Assembly (NCBI GenBank): GCA_963969495.1
Contig: OZ018319.1
Coordinates: forward strand, 206,383,405-206,447,404
Direction of reading: 5' to 3'
Origin: Ceratothoa steindachneri
Lineage: Eukaryota > Arthropoda > Malacostraca > Isopoda > Cymothoidae
Length of the DNA: 64,000 bases
This document shows, piece after piece, positions 36,063 to 49,300 of this stretch. Each line of letters begins with the position of its first letter. Position 1 is the stretch's first letter. The notes under the pieces were generated by a model that did no database searches, was not told the DNA's origin, and saw only the letters and a program-made list of their open reading frames with translations. The position numbers were made by a program, and so were the translations under genes.

Positions 36063-37600
36063 TTCTAATTAAATAAAATAAATTTCAAATTAAAGAAAAT
36101 ATAGCTTAGTTTTTTTGTCGAAAAGATGAATTTTTGCCTGTATCCAGACTTTAGGAACAACAAATACTATAGACCCTCGCGTTGCTCGAGTTTAATTTCG
36201 ACACTCTCGAAGGTGTACTAAACGGTTCTGAGGACATTTGCTGTGTTTGCTATGTCAGCGTAGGATGTCTATGGTTCTATGGTGTGTTGGATTTAGTTGA
36301 TGATTGTTCTTTCTTTGTGTGTGTCGAAAATTAGGTCAAGTGTTTGAGGTTTGTTGGTTTTATTTGCTGATTGCAGGTGGTTTGACGTCTAATAAATGTT
36401 AATTTGGGGTTTTTGATTTTATATGGCCATTATGAATATGTCATTTTGCTTTGATTTTTAGGTTAGATTGTATGGCTTTGTTTGTCTTTATATACTGCTA
36501 TGGATAATACTAGTGCCTTGTGGATTCTGCCTTTTTAGGCAAAGGCTAGAAGAAGGATACCTCGATCACAAACCAGGATCGGGAGTGCCTCTAGGCAAGC
36601 ACTAACAGACCGGTGTCTCGGCAGCTCCCTGCAGCCGAGGATGAAGCCTGATCGTCTCGAACTTCTCCTGTCACCAGGGTCCTTCTCCCCTCAGTCAAGA
36701 TACGGGTCCGAAGCCTGTACACATTCCTACCTGTTTAAACTTAGTGCAGGCTTGATGCCCTCAAGATGGCATCCGTCATCATCGAACCCGATGGACTACC
36801 CAGAGCCAAGCCATATGTGTTTGGTTGTTTTATGAATTTTGCTTTATTATTACCAAATTTAAATTAAAATAACATTAACATACACCCTTAATTCCATCGA
36901 AAAATGATACATAAGAGGAATACATTTCTATATCTCCCATCGACGTTGTTTTTCGCGCCTATTGCGATTTATATGGTGCAAGATTATGGTATATATTTCA
37001 ATTTAAAGGAAAATATCGTGTAAACAATGAGGTAAGTTTCCTTTTTGGGAGGTGCGACAATACAGTGTATTGAAACTTTAAGGTAGCTAGAAATTTATAC
37101 CCTCAAATTTTTTTCGAAGGTAACTGTGTTTATAGTAAGAAATTTCTAAAGTTTGGCATATAAATTACTGTTAAAATCGTTAATATAGATTATAAATAAT
37201 CTATTTAAGTCCGATTCGCTTTCGACGTTATCCTAAGTCTCTTGTGCAGAACAATATAAAATTCCTTCTGAAAATCGCCATGAGCTATACCGTAAACCAT
37301 CCTGAGTATAGTTAATTAGGTCACTCACTCTCTAATTCACTAAAATGGATTGTGGAGACTTTATCAGTGTCTGGTGCTTTAGATGTTTTCATTTTTCCAA
37401 TATTTCAAAGTTATTTCGTTTTGGTTATATTACTCCTCATCTGTATGGCTCAACTAGAGGTGCCTTATTTTCTGTATTGAATTGATACTACAAAAACATA
37501 TTTCTTCCCCTGTGTTATTACCAACTTTCAGCATAGCACTATTTACGTAGCAATAAAAAAGTCATTGAATAACAAATGCATTTCATAATAAAAAGGATTT
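36063..37600. other. No recognisable gene; a GC-rich island at 36.53-36.84 kb
   Basis: AT-rich sequence flanks a 300-bp GC-rich island. The open frame at 36641-36835 inside the island shows no motif. The island looks like an inserted repeat remnant of unknown type. Confidence 0.3.
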
Positions 37601-37609
37601 CATAAGGTC

Positions 37610-38305
<696 letters not shown>

Positions 38306-38329
38306 TTTATGGAATCTTTTGTTGGCGGG

Positions 38330-39270
38330 AGGAGTTAATGAGAAGGGGGAGAAAACCATCCCTAAGTAAGTGGGTTTTAACTATGAAAGTAAGCGAGTGC
38401 AGATTAACTTTAAATACTGAGATACGGCTGAGTGCAGTTCAGGTTATTCAAAGAAGACAACAAAAATATTATTTAATAACATAAAAAGGACGTATTGAAT
38501 ATCTACAAAGGTGGGTTAAAATGAAAATATTTGGTCAGGTGAAAAATGACACTTTGTGTCGTTCGAACGGTCGAAGGGACAAGTTAAAGGGATTATAGCG
38601 AGTTAATGACCTGACTCGGAACGGAGACTTTAAAGGGCCATGTTAAGCCGAAATACAAACAAAGATTATTAATATGGGAAGACCGGATTATTATAAGATC
38701 CGCGGGCGACGGCGGTTTGCAATGCTGAAGCTTGAAGCGACGGAGGGAAAGGCAATTCGGGACGAGAGAATTGCAAAAGTATAGGTTTTACTTCATGGTT
38801 CTTGTTGAGGAAGTACTCACGAGAATCCACGAAAGAACGGCCGTTGCAGTGAGTTTGCCAATTTTCTGGGGCAGAATCCAACGGGGGAAGACCTTTAGCC
38901 TTCGGTGCTCGAATAAATCAAGGGGGAGCCGAATCGAGAATCGTGACGTGTCTTTGCGTGCGGATCGAGCGGGTACTAACTCGATCCAGCCAAACCTTGA
39001 GTTAAATAGCTGTTCACGAGTCGGAGAAATAGCCTCAGGCCACAGCGCACTCTCCTTACACAAACATGGAGCTCGGGGAATAGCCGGCTTCCAGCCGAGG
39101 AATTCGTGTACGTTTGTGTCTACGTGCTCACGGCTCCCCCCTGGATGTGACGTGTGTAAGCATTTTGTCCATTTAGTTTTTTATGTATTTCTATGATGTA
39201 TCCATTATTTTATTTTTATTTGTACAGTAGTAAAGATTACTTTGTTTCATCCAGTTTGATATCCAGAGCC
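38330..39270 (+). other. GC-rich block ending in an LTR-like border; weak
   Basis: A GC-rich non-coding block (about 38.5-39.15 kb) passes into AGTAAAGATTACTTTG and then CATCCAGTTTGATATCC. That resembles the end of an LTR followed by a tRNA-primer site. No protein domain follows, since a piggyBac relic on the other strand begins at 39.54 kb. The open frames at 38732-39196 and 38788-39063 are composition effects. I cannot decide what the block is. Confidence 0.2.
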
Positions 39271-39539
39271 TCCTAGTTAGTTGATTTAATTCGGCCAAGA
39301 AAAAATAGTCACTCTTACTCGATTTAGTGAAACCCACGTTTAAAGTGCATTATTCAGCGCAAGGCTAATCGCAGTGTTCTGCGGGCTGGCCACGTTCCCT
39401 TCGGAGCCAAAGGAAGCAAGCGGAGTTCAGGAAATCTAACCTGACTTACGACATCCCGCGAAACTTGTTTTCTAGACTTTTGCTTTTTGTAGGAAGCCTA
39501 AAAGTCTTCAGGACCTAGGTTCATCTAATCTTGGCTTAA

Positions 39540-41060
39540 GTGCTTTTCTTTTGATGCAATTCGAAGCGTTTCCATGTACTAGTTTCAGCTAATTGTTTGG
39601 CAAGTTCTTTTAGAAAACGTTTTATTGCCAAACTAAAACTATCACTTTTCATTAAGAACATTTAAGGCAGTGACGTCTAACATGTAGAAGAAATGAAAAC
39701 ATGGACACCTAAATTACTCTAAGCAACTCTTCAATATTTTCAGCAAATTGGTATACTCTTTTTTTCCTCCAAATTATACTATATTATGAATACAGGTAAA
39801 TGTATGTTCTTTCTCGGCACTAATTTTGTTGCCATCATCCAGGATCTGAATAAAACGTATTCTTATTTTATTTTAGAATGTATGACAAAATATAATTTTA
39901 TTCTAGTGATCATAAGCAAATAGGGATCTTTCCACTTACAACTTTTTTCTCTTCCATCGAGACCTTTTTTTTAATTCTCATAGTAACGCACAGGATCAGC
40001 TTAATTTCAAGAAGAGCAACAGTTATAGTGTGAGATATAAATATAATGTTATCCGTCATAATTTTACCTCCTGATCCTTTGTAGGGTTTGCAACACTCTA
40101 ATACAATATCCTTACTTAGTCCACGATGTCAATTTTTACCTTCTTTCCCGCTGTCACTCTTTTCATTCAGAGATAATTCACTTTTAGCCTCACAACAAAA
40201 ATAATTTTACACCGTATTTCTTTGGTTTAGATGAATTATATGTACGACCTTGGTCTTTACCTATGAGGCCAATAAGTTGATCCTCTGTAGCTAGTAATTC
40301 AGGAAGAATATAAAACTTTCGGAAATTATTCAGCAAGAGCCAACATATTTTACTGATTGCATCTAATTGCTAGACGACTACTTCTATCACGAAAATTTTC
40401 AAAATTTACAACTCCAATAATATTTTTAAATCGAAGTATTTACATAGTTGCTCTACCTAGAGGTTTTATATCTGTTGGATCCTGTAAATGTACCCAAAAT
40501 GTGAAATTGTATTTACTTGCTCCTGCGTATTGAAAAATATCGATACAAGTTTTTAGTTCAGCAAAGATGAAGGGTGATATATGACTACGAATGAAAGAAA
40601 CAACACGTCGAAGATCACTTACTTGGCCATTTGTGCGCCTTAGAGGTGATTGAAGCATTTCTTCCTTAATAAACAAACTGAAGGCTCTAATCTCAGTACC
40701 TGGATGGAACAGACTTTTGAGAACAAAAATACAAACATTTCCATCATGACTAGCAAGATATGGTTTGTCTGTTAACTAATTTCCCTATAACTGTATGCTT
40801 CCTCTGCATCGTCATTTTATTTTATCTTATTCATTTTTGCTTTGTTTGTCAAGCAAATATATAGTTACCATCATTCTCATGTTCATAGATTGCAATGGTA
40901 TCCTCCACAAAATTTACATCCATTCATATATTTCATCATCACCGCCTTCAGAAGACTCCACATCTGGCGGTTGTAAATAACTTGCTGACAATTTGATTGA
41001 GAGACAGGAACGAAGAGCATCTCGCTTGTGCCATCGATATTCCTAAAAAAGGGACATAAT
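39540..41060 (-). pseudogene. piggyBac-type transposase relic, nearly full length
   Basis: Read on the minus strand from 41060. An acidic N-terminus PPDVESSEGGDDEIYEW leads to an open piece, 40713-40440, with FIKEEMLQSPLRRTN and FAELKTCIDIFQYAGASKYN, ending in PLGRATM. These match piggyBac ELKAFIGLL and FRATMS segments. Next come RFKNIIGVVNFENFRDRSSR and LATEDQLIGLIGKDQ with SKPKKYGVKLF, which correspond to the DEQLIGFRGR and SKPxKYGIK region with the first catalytic Asp. PYKGSGGKIMTDNIIFIS follows, where MTDN holds the second Asp. Last are FHFFYMLDVTALNVLN and FLKELAKQLAETSTWKRF. Stops and frameshifts disable it. No TTAA-flanked ends were identified. Confidence 0.75.
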
Positions 41061-42026
41061 TTCTGAAAATATGTTGTCGTTTTTGTTGTTAAAAGTTGCC
41101 CAGAACCAAATGACCTCTGTTCGCTACAACCGCTTTTGAGATTAAGGAGAAAAGATTTAATTCTACATAGAGTTTAAAAAACATTTCCTTGCCTGCTTGG
41201 TTTGTCCCGAATATATCTATACAAATCACTGTGTATGAGTGACCTCATTTGAGAGAGCTTTCCCTGACGAAATCCAAATATTCCTTTTTCTCTACAATAT
41301 TTAGGCTAAACTATAATAAAGAAGATAGAATAACCTTAATTCCTCATTGTCTACACTTAATTTTAACTTGAATTGAATTTATATGTATCACTATAAAGAT
41401 TAGTATCATATATATTTACACAACAAACTCGAATGAAACCGGAAACAATACCATCTTCTAAGAATAAACTACTGTTCTTTTGGTTGGATGTATCTTTAAT
41501 GTGTGTGAACCTATTGGGTTATAGACACAAAATAAACTATGTACTGGAAAATGGCAAAAGTGTCCAAGTAATCTGTCAATATAAAATATACATAGATGTG
41601 ACGTGTCACCGTAATAAATTATTCACGCAATACGCTAAATAGGACATGAATTTCACGCTAATCTTGAAGAAATTAGCTGAAATTTGTTTGTAACTAAATG
41701 TAACAGACACCATTAAGTACTTTTAGAGTCTAAGAATAATATTGTTACGACTTGGGGCCGATTTTGGTTCTCAATAGTCTATTTGCATTTATCCACAAAA
41801 TACTTCTAGCATTAGAAATAAATTCATGGTATCTTCCAAAGTAAAAACTATAAAAATATTAATTTAGTTCCTGCTATATGCGTCAATTAGGACTTAATTC
41901 AACGTTCGATTCTTCCATGGGGCTAATAAGCATTACCTGATTGATTTACGATTGTTAGCCTATCTAGAAAATCTCTTAGGCTTGCGTTTTGGATACCGAC
42001 GCCTTCTTTATTTCCTGGTTCCTGAG

Positions 42027-42028
<2 letters not shown>
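41061..42028. other. No recognisable gene
   Basis: AT-rich sequence. The open frame at 41433-41642 has no motif. Confidence 0.3.

Positions 42029-42081
<53 letters not shown>
42029..42081. repeat. (TA)n microsatellite
   Basis: About 53 bases of uninterrupted TA. Confidence 0.97.
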
Positions 42082-42084
<3 letters not shown>

Positions 42085-42234
42085 TTACAGGGATGCAAAA
42101 GTCTTGTTACATTCAGTACGACGTTCTCAAAACAGACACAATGATAGTTTAGATGCAATTAGACACAGATTATTGTTTTAACATAGAAATATGTGTTTAA
42201 ATAGTAATATTAATCAACTTGGTTGACCACAGCG

Positions 42235-42592
42235 TCATCTGAAGGCTGCACACACGTTGGGGATGAAATCGTTCTTCATCTTGGCCCACACGCGGTTGAC
42301 GGAGGACTTCGGCTCGTCGACGTTCCTGTGGCGGACCTTGCTCTCGACAGGCGCTTACACGCTGTTATCGAGGGGATTGAGGTTGGGCTTTGCGACAGCC
42401 AAAATTGCAGTATTAGCCGTGTGGGCAAAGCGCACTGTCCTGATGAAGATGTATTCTGCCTTTTGCGATCTTTCTTACACAGGGCATGACTTTTGTGGCC
42501 AAGATGTCCCTGTAATCGGTCGCAGTGAGTCTGTATTCTTCCGCAAACCACACCGACAGCATCTTTTCGTTCTCATTTTCAAAAAGAAAGTT
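42235..42592 (-). pseudogene. Tc1/mariner-superfamily transposase fragment (internal deletion)
   Basis: On the minus strand: NFLFENENEKMLSVWFAEEY, LTATDYRDILATKVMPCVRK, IHLHQDSALC, then after a frameshift HTANTAILAVAKPNLNPLD, KVRHRNVDEPKSSVNRVWAK and NDFIPNVCAAFR. This matches a transposase type common in sea lice (QQDGAPAHTANTV, SPDLNPLDYSVWA, DELKASVNRAWA). The segment between the second and third catalytic Asp is mostly deleted. It abuts the 3' end of the DD41D element at about 42.6 kb. Confidence 0.7.
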
Positions 42593-42599
42593 AGCAGTA

Positions 42600-43857
42600 A
42601 ATAAAACAGTTTTATAGGTGAAAATTTATTGATTTCACTATTGGATCATGTTATTTGAATCATTGCAATTATGTGTGAAAAATAATATCGCCTAAATGTC
42701 CGCCAAGGCTTCGGCGGCACACCTCCACTCGATGGTCAAAATTTTTTATGACGTCTCTGCATAGTTGCTCCTCGATCTCACCAATATGCCTTATTAGCTC
42801 ATCCTTCAGCTGTTGAATTGTTGTTGGTTTGTTGGCATAGACCTTACTTTTGAGATGACCCCAAAGGAAGAAATCTAAAGGCATCAAGTCACACGATCGT
42901 GGTGGCCAATTGACCTCGTTGTTTCGAGAGATGATGCGACCTGGAAACTTCTCATTCAATAAAGCCATTGTTGCATTGGCTGTGTGGCATGTGGCGCCGT
43001 CCTGTTGAAACCACAAATCTTCGACATCCATAGAATTCAATTCAGGCCAAAAAAAGTTGGTTATCATGGCACGGTATCGCTCGCCTGTCACCGTAACAGA
43101 ATTCCCGGCATCATTTTCGAAGAAATACGGCCTAATGGTTCCGCTAGCAAACAATGCACACCAGACAGTGACCTTTTGTGGATCCAGTGGCTTTTCAACA
43201 ATCTTCCTGGGATTTTCATCAGCCCAAATGTGACAATTCTGTTTATTAACGAATACACAAGATGAAAATGGGCTTCATCACTAAAGATGATTTTTGCGAA
43301 AAATCATCATCGGCTCGTGCACCCAATTGACGAATGTACGGCGCTTCAAATGGTTAGCAGTCTTCAGTTCTTGTGTCACTTGAATTTTGTAAGCGTGTAG
43401 AGACAAATATTTTGTTAAAATTCGATGTAACGTTGTTGTGGAGAGGTTCAATTCCTGCGCGCGATGACGAATAGAGGTGTCTGGATCTTCGGCCACATTC
43501 CCGCGCACTTCAGCAATGTTTTCAGCTGAACGGCGTAAACGAGCACGCAATGGTGTTCTCATATCTGCCGCCGACCCCATTTGTTTGAATTTACGAACAA
43601 TTTTCCCAATTGCACTCTCGGTTGGTCGATTATGTTGACCAAAAAACTCGCAAAGTGCCCGAAATGCGTTTCTGTTTGAACGTCCATTTTCGTAATAGGC
43701 TTCGATAACTTTAACACGTTGTTCGATTGTTAATCTTTCCATGGTTGAAATTGCCAAAGACTGAAGTTGTTAAATCTGAAAGAAAAAGAAAAAATCATTA
43801 GATGCTTAAACTTAACTCAAATTTAAAATCGGTCCAAGTTATTGGAACACCCTTTAG
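42600..43857 (-). mobile_element. DD41D (rosa-type) transposon, best preserved; one TIR visible
   Basis: The transposase gene occupies most of the element. The 5' border on the minus strand is probably AAGGGTGTTCCAATAACTTG, whose complement lies at about 43832-43853. This is the usual style of mariner-group TIR. A matching repeat was not found at the other end, where a different transposase fragment begins at about 42.6 kb, so the 3' end seems truncated. Confidence 0.75.
42669..43757 (-). pseudogene. DD41D transposase with intact DDD triad but frameshifted
   Basis: The minus-strand ATG at 43742 opens MERLTIEQRVKVIEAYYENG, with a two-part helix-turn-helix to about 43290. A frameshift and small indels lie at about 43155-43290, where FSDEAHF (first Asp) is read in a different frame. 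From 43154 to the stop at 42669 one open frame holds LWFQQDGATCHTANATMAL (second Asp) and RSCDLMPLDFFLWGHLKSKV. The third Asp is exactly 41 residues after the second. The end GDIIFHT matches LIFHT of the 15.6 kb copy. Total length is about 350 residues, normal for the family. Confidence 0.9.
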
Positions 43858-45880
43858 TTGTGGCGCCTGTCAACCTTGAGTATTCTCTAAATCCATAAAA
43901 GGAAAGCTGTCCCGTTCATCGGTGGTTTTTCCCGACTGAGGCAACGTACTGCTTCCGGAAACAAAGCGCTTATTGAGAGAGTCATGGTCCCCTACGTCCC
44001 TTCTTTCGCAGTATCACTAAATTGACTAATGCTTCCATAAAGAATCAAACTTTACTCGGTCTCCAGAAAGGAATCTCTCCAATACTCCTTAGTTTTTAGT
44101 TTAATTCTTGTGCTGAATGGAATCGGCCAGTTTATTTTCCCCCAAAAAGATTGATTAAATTGAACGGATTTCAGAATGCTCTGTCTGCAAAATACATAAA
44201 GCCATTTGCTCAGACAGCTGGAATTTCGCTTTTTACCCTTACATATGATATAATCGAGGATTATTTGGTTCGACTTAAGACTTAGCCTGGATTTGCAAAG
44301 ACCAATAGAAGAGCCTCCCAAGTAATGGTTCTGAGGCCGTATGAATGTTTTGAGTGTGCAAGTGTGTGAAGGTGCTTTACCGAGTTATAATCCAACGAAA
44401 CATCCATTGGTTCGTGCATGCAAGATCTTTGAGATAAGAATTCGATAGAACCCCTAACAGGTTCGAACTTACCAAGGTCTACAGTCAAAGTTAGAAATAG
44501 AAAGTTCGTATTGAGTTTAAAACTTTAAAAAGTTTCAGGCACACCCCAAACGGCACAACATGCCCCTTATTTGATCCCAAAGTTTAAAAATATTTGATTA
44601 TTGACGAACAAAGAGGCTAAATATACCTCATTACTTTGCAAAAATTGCACTGGCTGATTAAAGGAAAGCGCTCTGCAAAACAAAGGTCCACCATAGAATA
44701 ACTTCCTTTGCGCAATTTAAAAGGCTATTTTGAAAATATGAAGGGAAGGAAGATTCTTTAAAATGTTTAACATTGAAAGGGGCTTTGAAACAGGTTTGCA
44801 TTAATGGGAGTTTCAACATTATTAGGGAATTTATTTAAAATGGGATCCGAGGTTCTTTGAGATAGGATTTTGAGGCGCCGATTAAATTGGTAAAATTAGA
44901 AGAAGCGATTATTTCGTTCCTTGAAAGATCATTGAATTCGATTTTCAATTCGAATTCACAGTCAATTTGAGAAGGTATTTCCTCTTCCAGCAAGGAATCA
45001 CTCGCTCCATCTATATCGAATGAGATATAAATTTTCTTTTTTTTTCTTGTCGAATGTACTGCAGATATTCTCTCATGAAATTCTATCTATGGATGTATTC
45101 AAATGAGTTTCTGCACGTGTTGTATCAGGAATTATGGGGGATATTTCTTTAAATCATTCCCAGGTTTTCCTTTCTTGGTTTTACTGCACACAATTGTCAC
45201 ACTCAATTCCAATGAAAAATGAATAAGTGAAATAAGAAATGAAATAAGTTGTCTTAAGAACAAATTTTCCTTGAAGAATCACTATGTGAAGAGAAAGTGT
45301 AATAAAAATACCAAATGAAGTTCCACTGAAGAGAGGAACTAGCTCAAATCGAGCTTAATTCTTCGATCACAAAATAGCACAATCATTTTCAATATTGTTA
45401 TATCGATAGCTCCAGTTTGAGGGGAAAATATGGAAGGATCCGAGATAAATTAATTTCGATTGAGGTGTCCGAAACAGTTTTAGTTCCCGGACTTCCTCGT
45501 TAGTTGAAATCAAGTTAAATAGAAAATTTTGTGTTTGAAGTTTAAATAGGGCAATAATATTAAACTATAATACTAAATGATTCGTTTATCCCATTGTTGA
45601 AACACAAATTTTAAATTTCTGTGAGCACAGAGACAAATTATTAAAAATGCTTAATAGAATCAACCAAGTCAAAGTTGAAGAATGAGACGAGAAAGCTTTA
45701 AATTCAAGGCGAAAATATATCAAATTTGACATATTAGAAAAGGGTATTTTTTTCCAGGTAAGTTTAAAAAGTTTGCCTTACTTCGTTGATATCCTTAGCT
45801 TAAGGAAATTTGATTTTCCCTCCTGTCTGGGATCCGAGGTACGCGTCCTACACAAATCCTGATGCACGGGGTTGACAGCA
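43858..45880. other. No recognisable gene
   Basis: AT-rich sequence with short motif-less open frames (44052-44321 and 44282-44488). Confidence 0.3.
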
Positions 45881-46605
45881 AGGTCCAATTCTCCAGGAGT
45901 GGAAGAAAGTATCGAAAAGATCTCTCTCCTACGCCAACCACTTTAAACTTTGCACACCTTGGAATCGTGGAGGGCCTTGTCTTCTGGTATACTAACGATA
46001 TAACGATGTGGTAGACAAGACAGAGTAAGGACGCTGGAAAAAATCTATCGGTTCAAAGTGTAATTCAACAAAATGAATGAACAGGATTCTAGCCTTTCTT
46101 ACCGATGAGGTATGTGGCGTAGTTGGTCTAAAAGTTCAGGATCTGAAGGCTATGAAGCCGGGGTTCGATTTTCGTGGTTTGGCAGCTAGACACTCTTCTG
46201 CTTTTCTATGTTACCGAGCCATTTTTTATGATAATTTTTAGAGGAGAATTTAAGGATTAGAGAGTTTATCTGTCCAGGGTTATTAGGTTGGAGTAAATAC
46301 CGCGCTCATTTCAGTTGAAGTCTATAAGGAATATCGCTAACATAGGCGGTTTCGTTGGTGCATTCTTATCTAGCTGTCGGTATCAAGTCTCGTATCTCTC
46401 TCCGATTTGAAAATACTCTTTGAAATTAACCTTATTTTATCCTTATCACATTAATGCTTTATTATCCACCACCATCCTTGTTATTTTATCATTATTTTTA
46501 TTTTATTTTACTATATAAGAATGATACCACACTTATTTCTAATCAAAGATTTTAAGTTACTATTTACCTATGGCTAGTTTCAATATACTTTCTTTGAACT
46601 GTGCC
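45880..46605. repeat. Direct repeat A, probable LTR of the 46-52 kb gypsy element
   Basis: Matches direct repeat B collinearly at an offset of 6059-6063 bases: ATCTCTC at 45920, TTGGCAGC at 46179, GGCGGTTTCG at 46345 and TATCAAGTCTCGTAT at 46381. Identity looks like about two thirds by eye. Gypsy pol lies between the two copies, which supports LTRs. A Pol III-like A box (TGGCGTAGTTGG) and B box (GGTTCGA) at about 46113-46167 also allow a tRNA-derived SINE. Confidence 0.6.
46105..46195 (+). other. tRNA-like segment with Pol III A and B boxes
   Basis: TGGCGTAGTTGG fits the A-box consensus, and GGGGTTCGATTTT fits the first half of a B box about 40 bases later. A cloverleaf does not close well and there is no clear anticodon arm, so this is not a working tRNA gene. 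The homologous stretch in repeat B is more degraded. Confidence 0.35.
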
Positions 46606-47149
46606 TACATAGGTTGTAAAACGACTCTCTTTCTTAATAAAGAAATGGCTTTATTTTTTTTATAACATTTCAGTGGTGGATGAACCTGCGTTTCTTGTTG
46701 TTATACGAGTAGGTAAAAGGACATCGTAAAGCTTGGACTTGGAGCGTGTTACATGTTTGTTCCACATCTGGTGTCATAACTAATCTACAGTAATTAAAGC
46801 AATATTTACAATTACTAAGGTGGATAACTAAAAACTAGTTATAGGATTGCATAATTCAACAATAAAATAGCTGAGATCCGAGTTAAAGGATTTATATAAT
46901 TGTGTTTTCACATGACGGGCATTTAAAGAGTGATTGGGAGTTACTGGGTTTAATGAAAGGGTAGAACTAAACTAAGATTAGCAAAAATAATTCATGTACA
47001 ATGATGCTAATTCTTAATCTAAAATTTATAGAATGTTATTTCCCATCTTTCATTTAAATAACAAGTATTCGAAGCGATTCATTCCCTGATCTTTCATGAC
47101 TAGGTAAGTTCCATCCCACTCTGGCTTCAGTTTCTTAGATGTACCAGGT

Positions 47150-49300
47150 GGCTTTACCGAATGCAAACTTACTATTATCTTCCGTTGTTTCAGAAATCTG
47201 GTTTTCTGATTAATTTATACTTCCTCTTTACACTTATTGAAATATTTTTGATTCGTTTCGAAAATATTGAAGACCTTTTAGTCAACTTGAGTTGTGTCGA
47301 GATCTCCCAAAACTGGGGTTCGGAGGGTATATCAAAAGGCATCCTTTTGTCATAATGGTATAGGACAAAGTGTTGGGTATCGCCAATAGAATTACCATAT
47401 CCATTATTAATGATGATATTTACCAAGTTTAATTTAGTAATCATGTTTGTTAAGAGTTGGTGACTAGATGCAGTAATTCTTCCAAGATCTTTGGTTGCTC
47501 GAATGGCCCTATTGCTTGAGGATGTTAGGCGATGATCAGAACCTTGTCTATTTTAGACAGGAGCTATCAGAGAGCAATACAGATGAAGTCGTATGTTTTT
47601 TGATTACTCGGTCTGAGAACTCTTTTTAAACTGTTGCGCTTCTTTTGTCAGGGGATTGGGATTTCTTCAATGTAGTGTGAAAAATGATAAGTGAAAAAGA
47701 AAATCCATTAATTTTACAAGGCGGTCTCGGGAAAGAATCCAAAGATGTCCAATCATATTCGTTGCCAAGGTTGGAAAATTGATATATAGCTGATCATGAA
47801 TGCAATCCGTTAATAATTGCCTTTGTGAGCTCCACAGGACGAACATTCCTCAATATAGTCTTCTTTTGGCTTCCGCATGTTAGTGAAATGATATTACTCC
47901 ATTGCAAGCTTAAATATCATTTCGGAGCTCATAGGTCCTTCAAGGCAGAAATCATGACAGAGAATAATTAGAAGTAAAATTAATGCCTTGTAAATCTAAG
48001 CTACATCACGTTTATTTCCCAGATGGTACAATAATATGCCGCCTAACAACGTGATTGGTGCCATTATTGTCTTAGAAAATTATGGCTTGGATACGCAGCT
48101 CTTGGCACTGTGTTTGAGTGTTGGTTCCTAGAATACCGATGTAATTTTCTTCTCACTAGTTTGCAGTGGTGTGCGCGATCATTAATTGGGAATCACAAGT
48201 GGGAAGGAAATGTAGCGAGCACAAATGATTTAGCGTAATTCGAGCTCCGAAAAATAGATTTTTCCTATACCTTTAGATCAGAGTGTGAAAGGCTTGCTGT
48301 CATTCGTTTTCCTATTCAAATTTTGCGTTTGCTTTTATTTTTTTTGTTAAAGGGTTTGGAATTTCTGAGAATTTTCGGTAGAAACGAAAGGTCCAACAAA
48401 AGTACGAACTTTATTCATTTATATGAGGGAAGGGGTACTACTAAAGCACCACGAGTTGGGATTGGTCGGGTTTAACAACTCTAGACCTTATAAACAATCC
48501 TATGTGGTCTAGGGAGACTCAAAAGTTGGCGTTTTGCCTTTCAGTTTTAGGTTTACTTTTCTGAGCCTATCCAAAACCCAGTTAAGTAGATCATGTCCAT
48601 TTGCTATGCCACTAAATACTACGATATTGTAAAAATTAGAAGTACTATACACCTAACAGATCAAAAGAACTATTTTCATTTGTCGACTTAAATTGCCTGG
48701 TACATTCCGAACACCAGATGACCAAACTTTAAACTCGTAGTGTCCGCGTATTTTTTAAAAAAAGCAGTGAATTGTCACAATTTGGTACCACTCACATAGG
48801 ACTATATAATCAGTCGCAAACTCAATTGATCGGCAATATTTAGCCTTACCGACGATCAAGATCGCTTCTTTGATGTTGGGAAACGATCAGAGGTAGTGAC
48901 TGAAATCAATTTTTCAATTTCCGGTAGTCAATAAACGGTCGGCTGGTACCATCTTTCTTAAAAACAACTATAAAAAGTAGCTGGCCAAGGACACAAGGAG
49001 GGTTAGATGATATCACGGCCCAGCATATGCTCTTCTTGGAAGTTAGCAATTCGGTAAGAAGGGGATATAAATAGGCTTCGTGTTTGGATGGATATTTATG
49101 TAGAATAGGATTAATTCACTTTTCCTCATGAGATCACACTAAAGTTTTTGAACTAAAACACTCTTAAATATCTCTGGCAAAAGTCCCTGTGGTTGGCCTC
49201 TAAATACTTTTACTATTTTAACTTCGGCTTCCATTCTCGTACCAATTATATCAATACAACTCACTGGGATTTCTAAAAACGTGGTCATAAAGCCTATTAA
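47150..49300 (-). pseudogene. Ty3/gypsy pol relic (reverse transcriptase and integrase)
   Basis: On the minus strand from 49250. RT pieces read KPIYIPFLP, FLRKMVPADR, EFATDYIVLCEW, GHYEFKVWSSGVRN and YNIVVFSGIANGHD (from YLDDIVVFS), then VLDRLRKVNLKLKGK. These run in order to about 48500. Integrase follows: a zinc-binding end EDYIEECSSCGAHKGN, then QPWQRI, LDIFGFFPETAL near 47750, HPQAIGPFEQ near 47520, and NSIGDTQHFVLYHYDKRMPF near 47370. The order RT before integrase fixes the minus orientation. Stops and shifts are numerous. RNase H is not recognisable. Confidence 0.8.

Noticed and set aside
38732..39196. 154-residue plus-strand open frame
   Set aside because: It lies in a GC-rich block where several frames on both strands are open. 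There is no motif, and no start context or neighbour supports it.
40440..40713. A possible host exon with splice-like borders (AG before 40713, GT at about 40443)
   Set aside because: The residues and the flanking frames follow a piggyBac transposase in order, so the splice-like dinucleotides are chance.
46105..46195. Functional tRNA gene
   Set aside because: A and B boxes are present, but the acceptor and anticodon arms do not fold properly and no clear anticodon exists.
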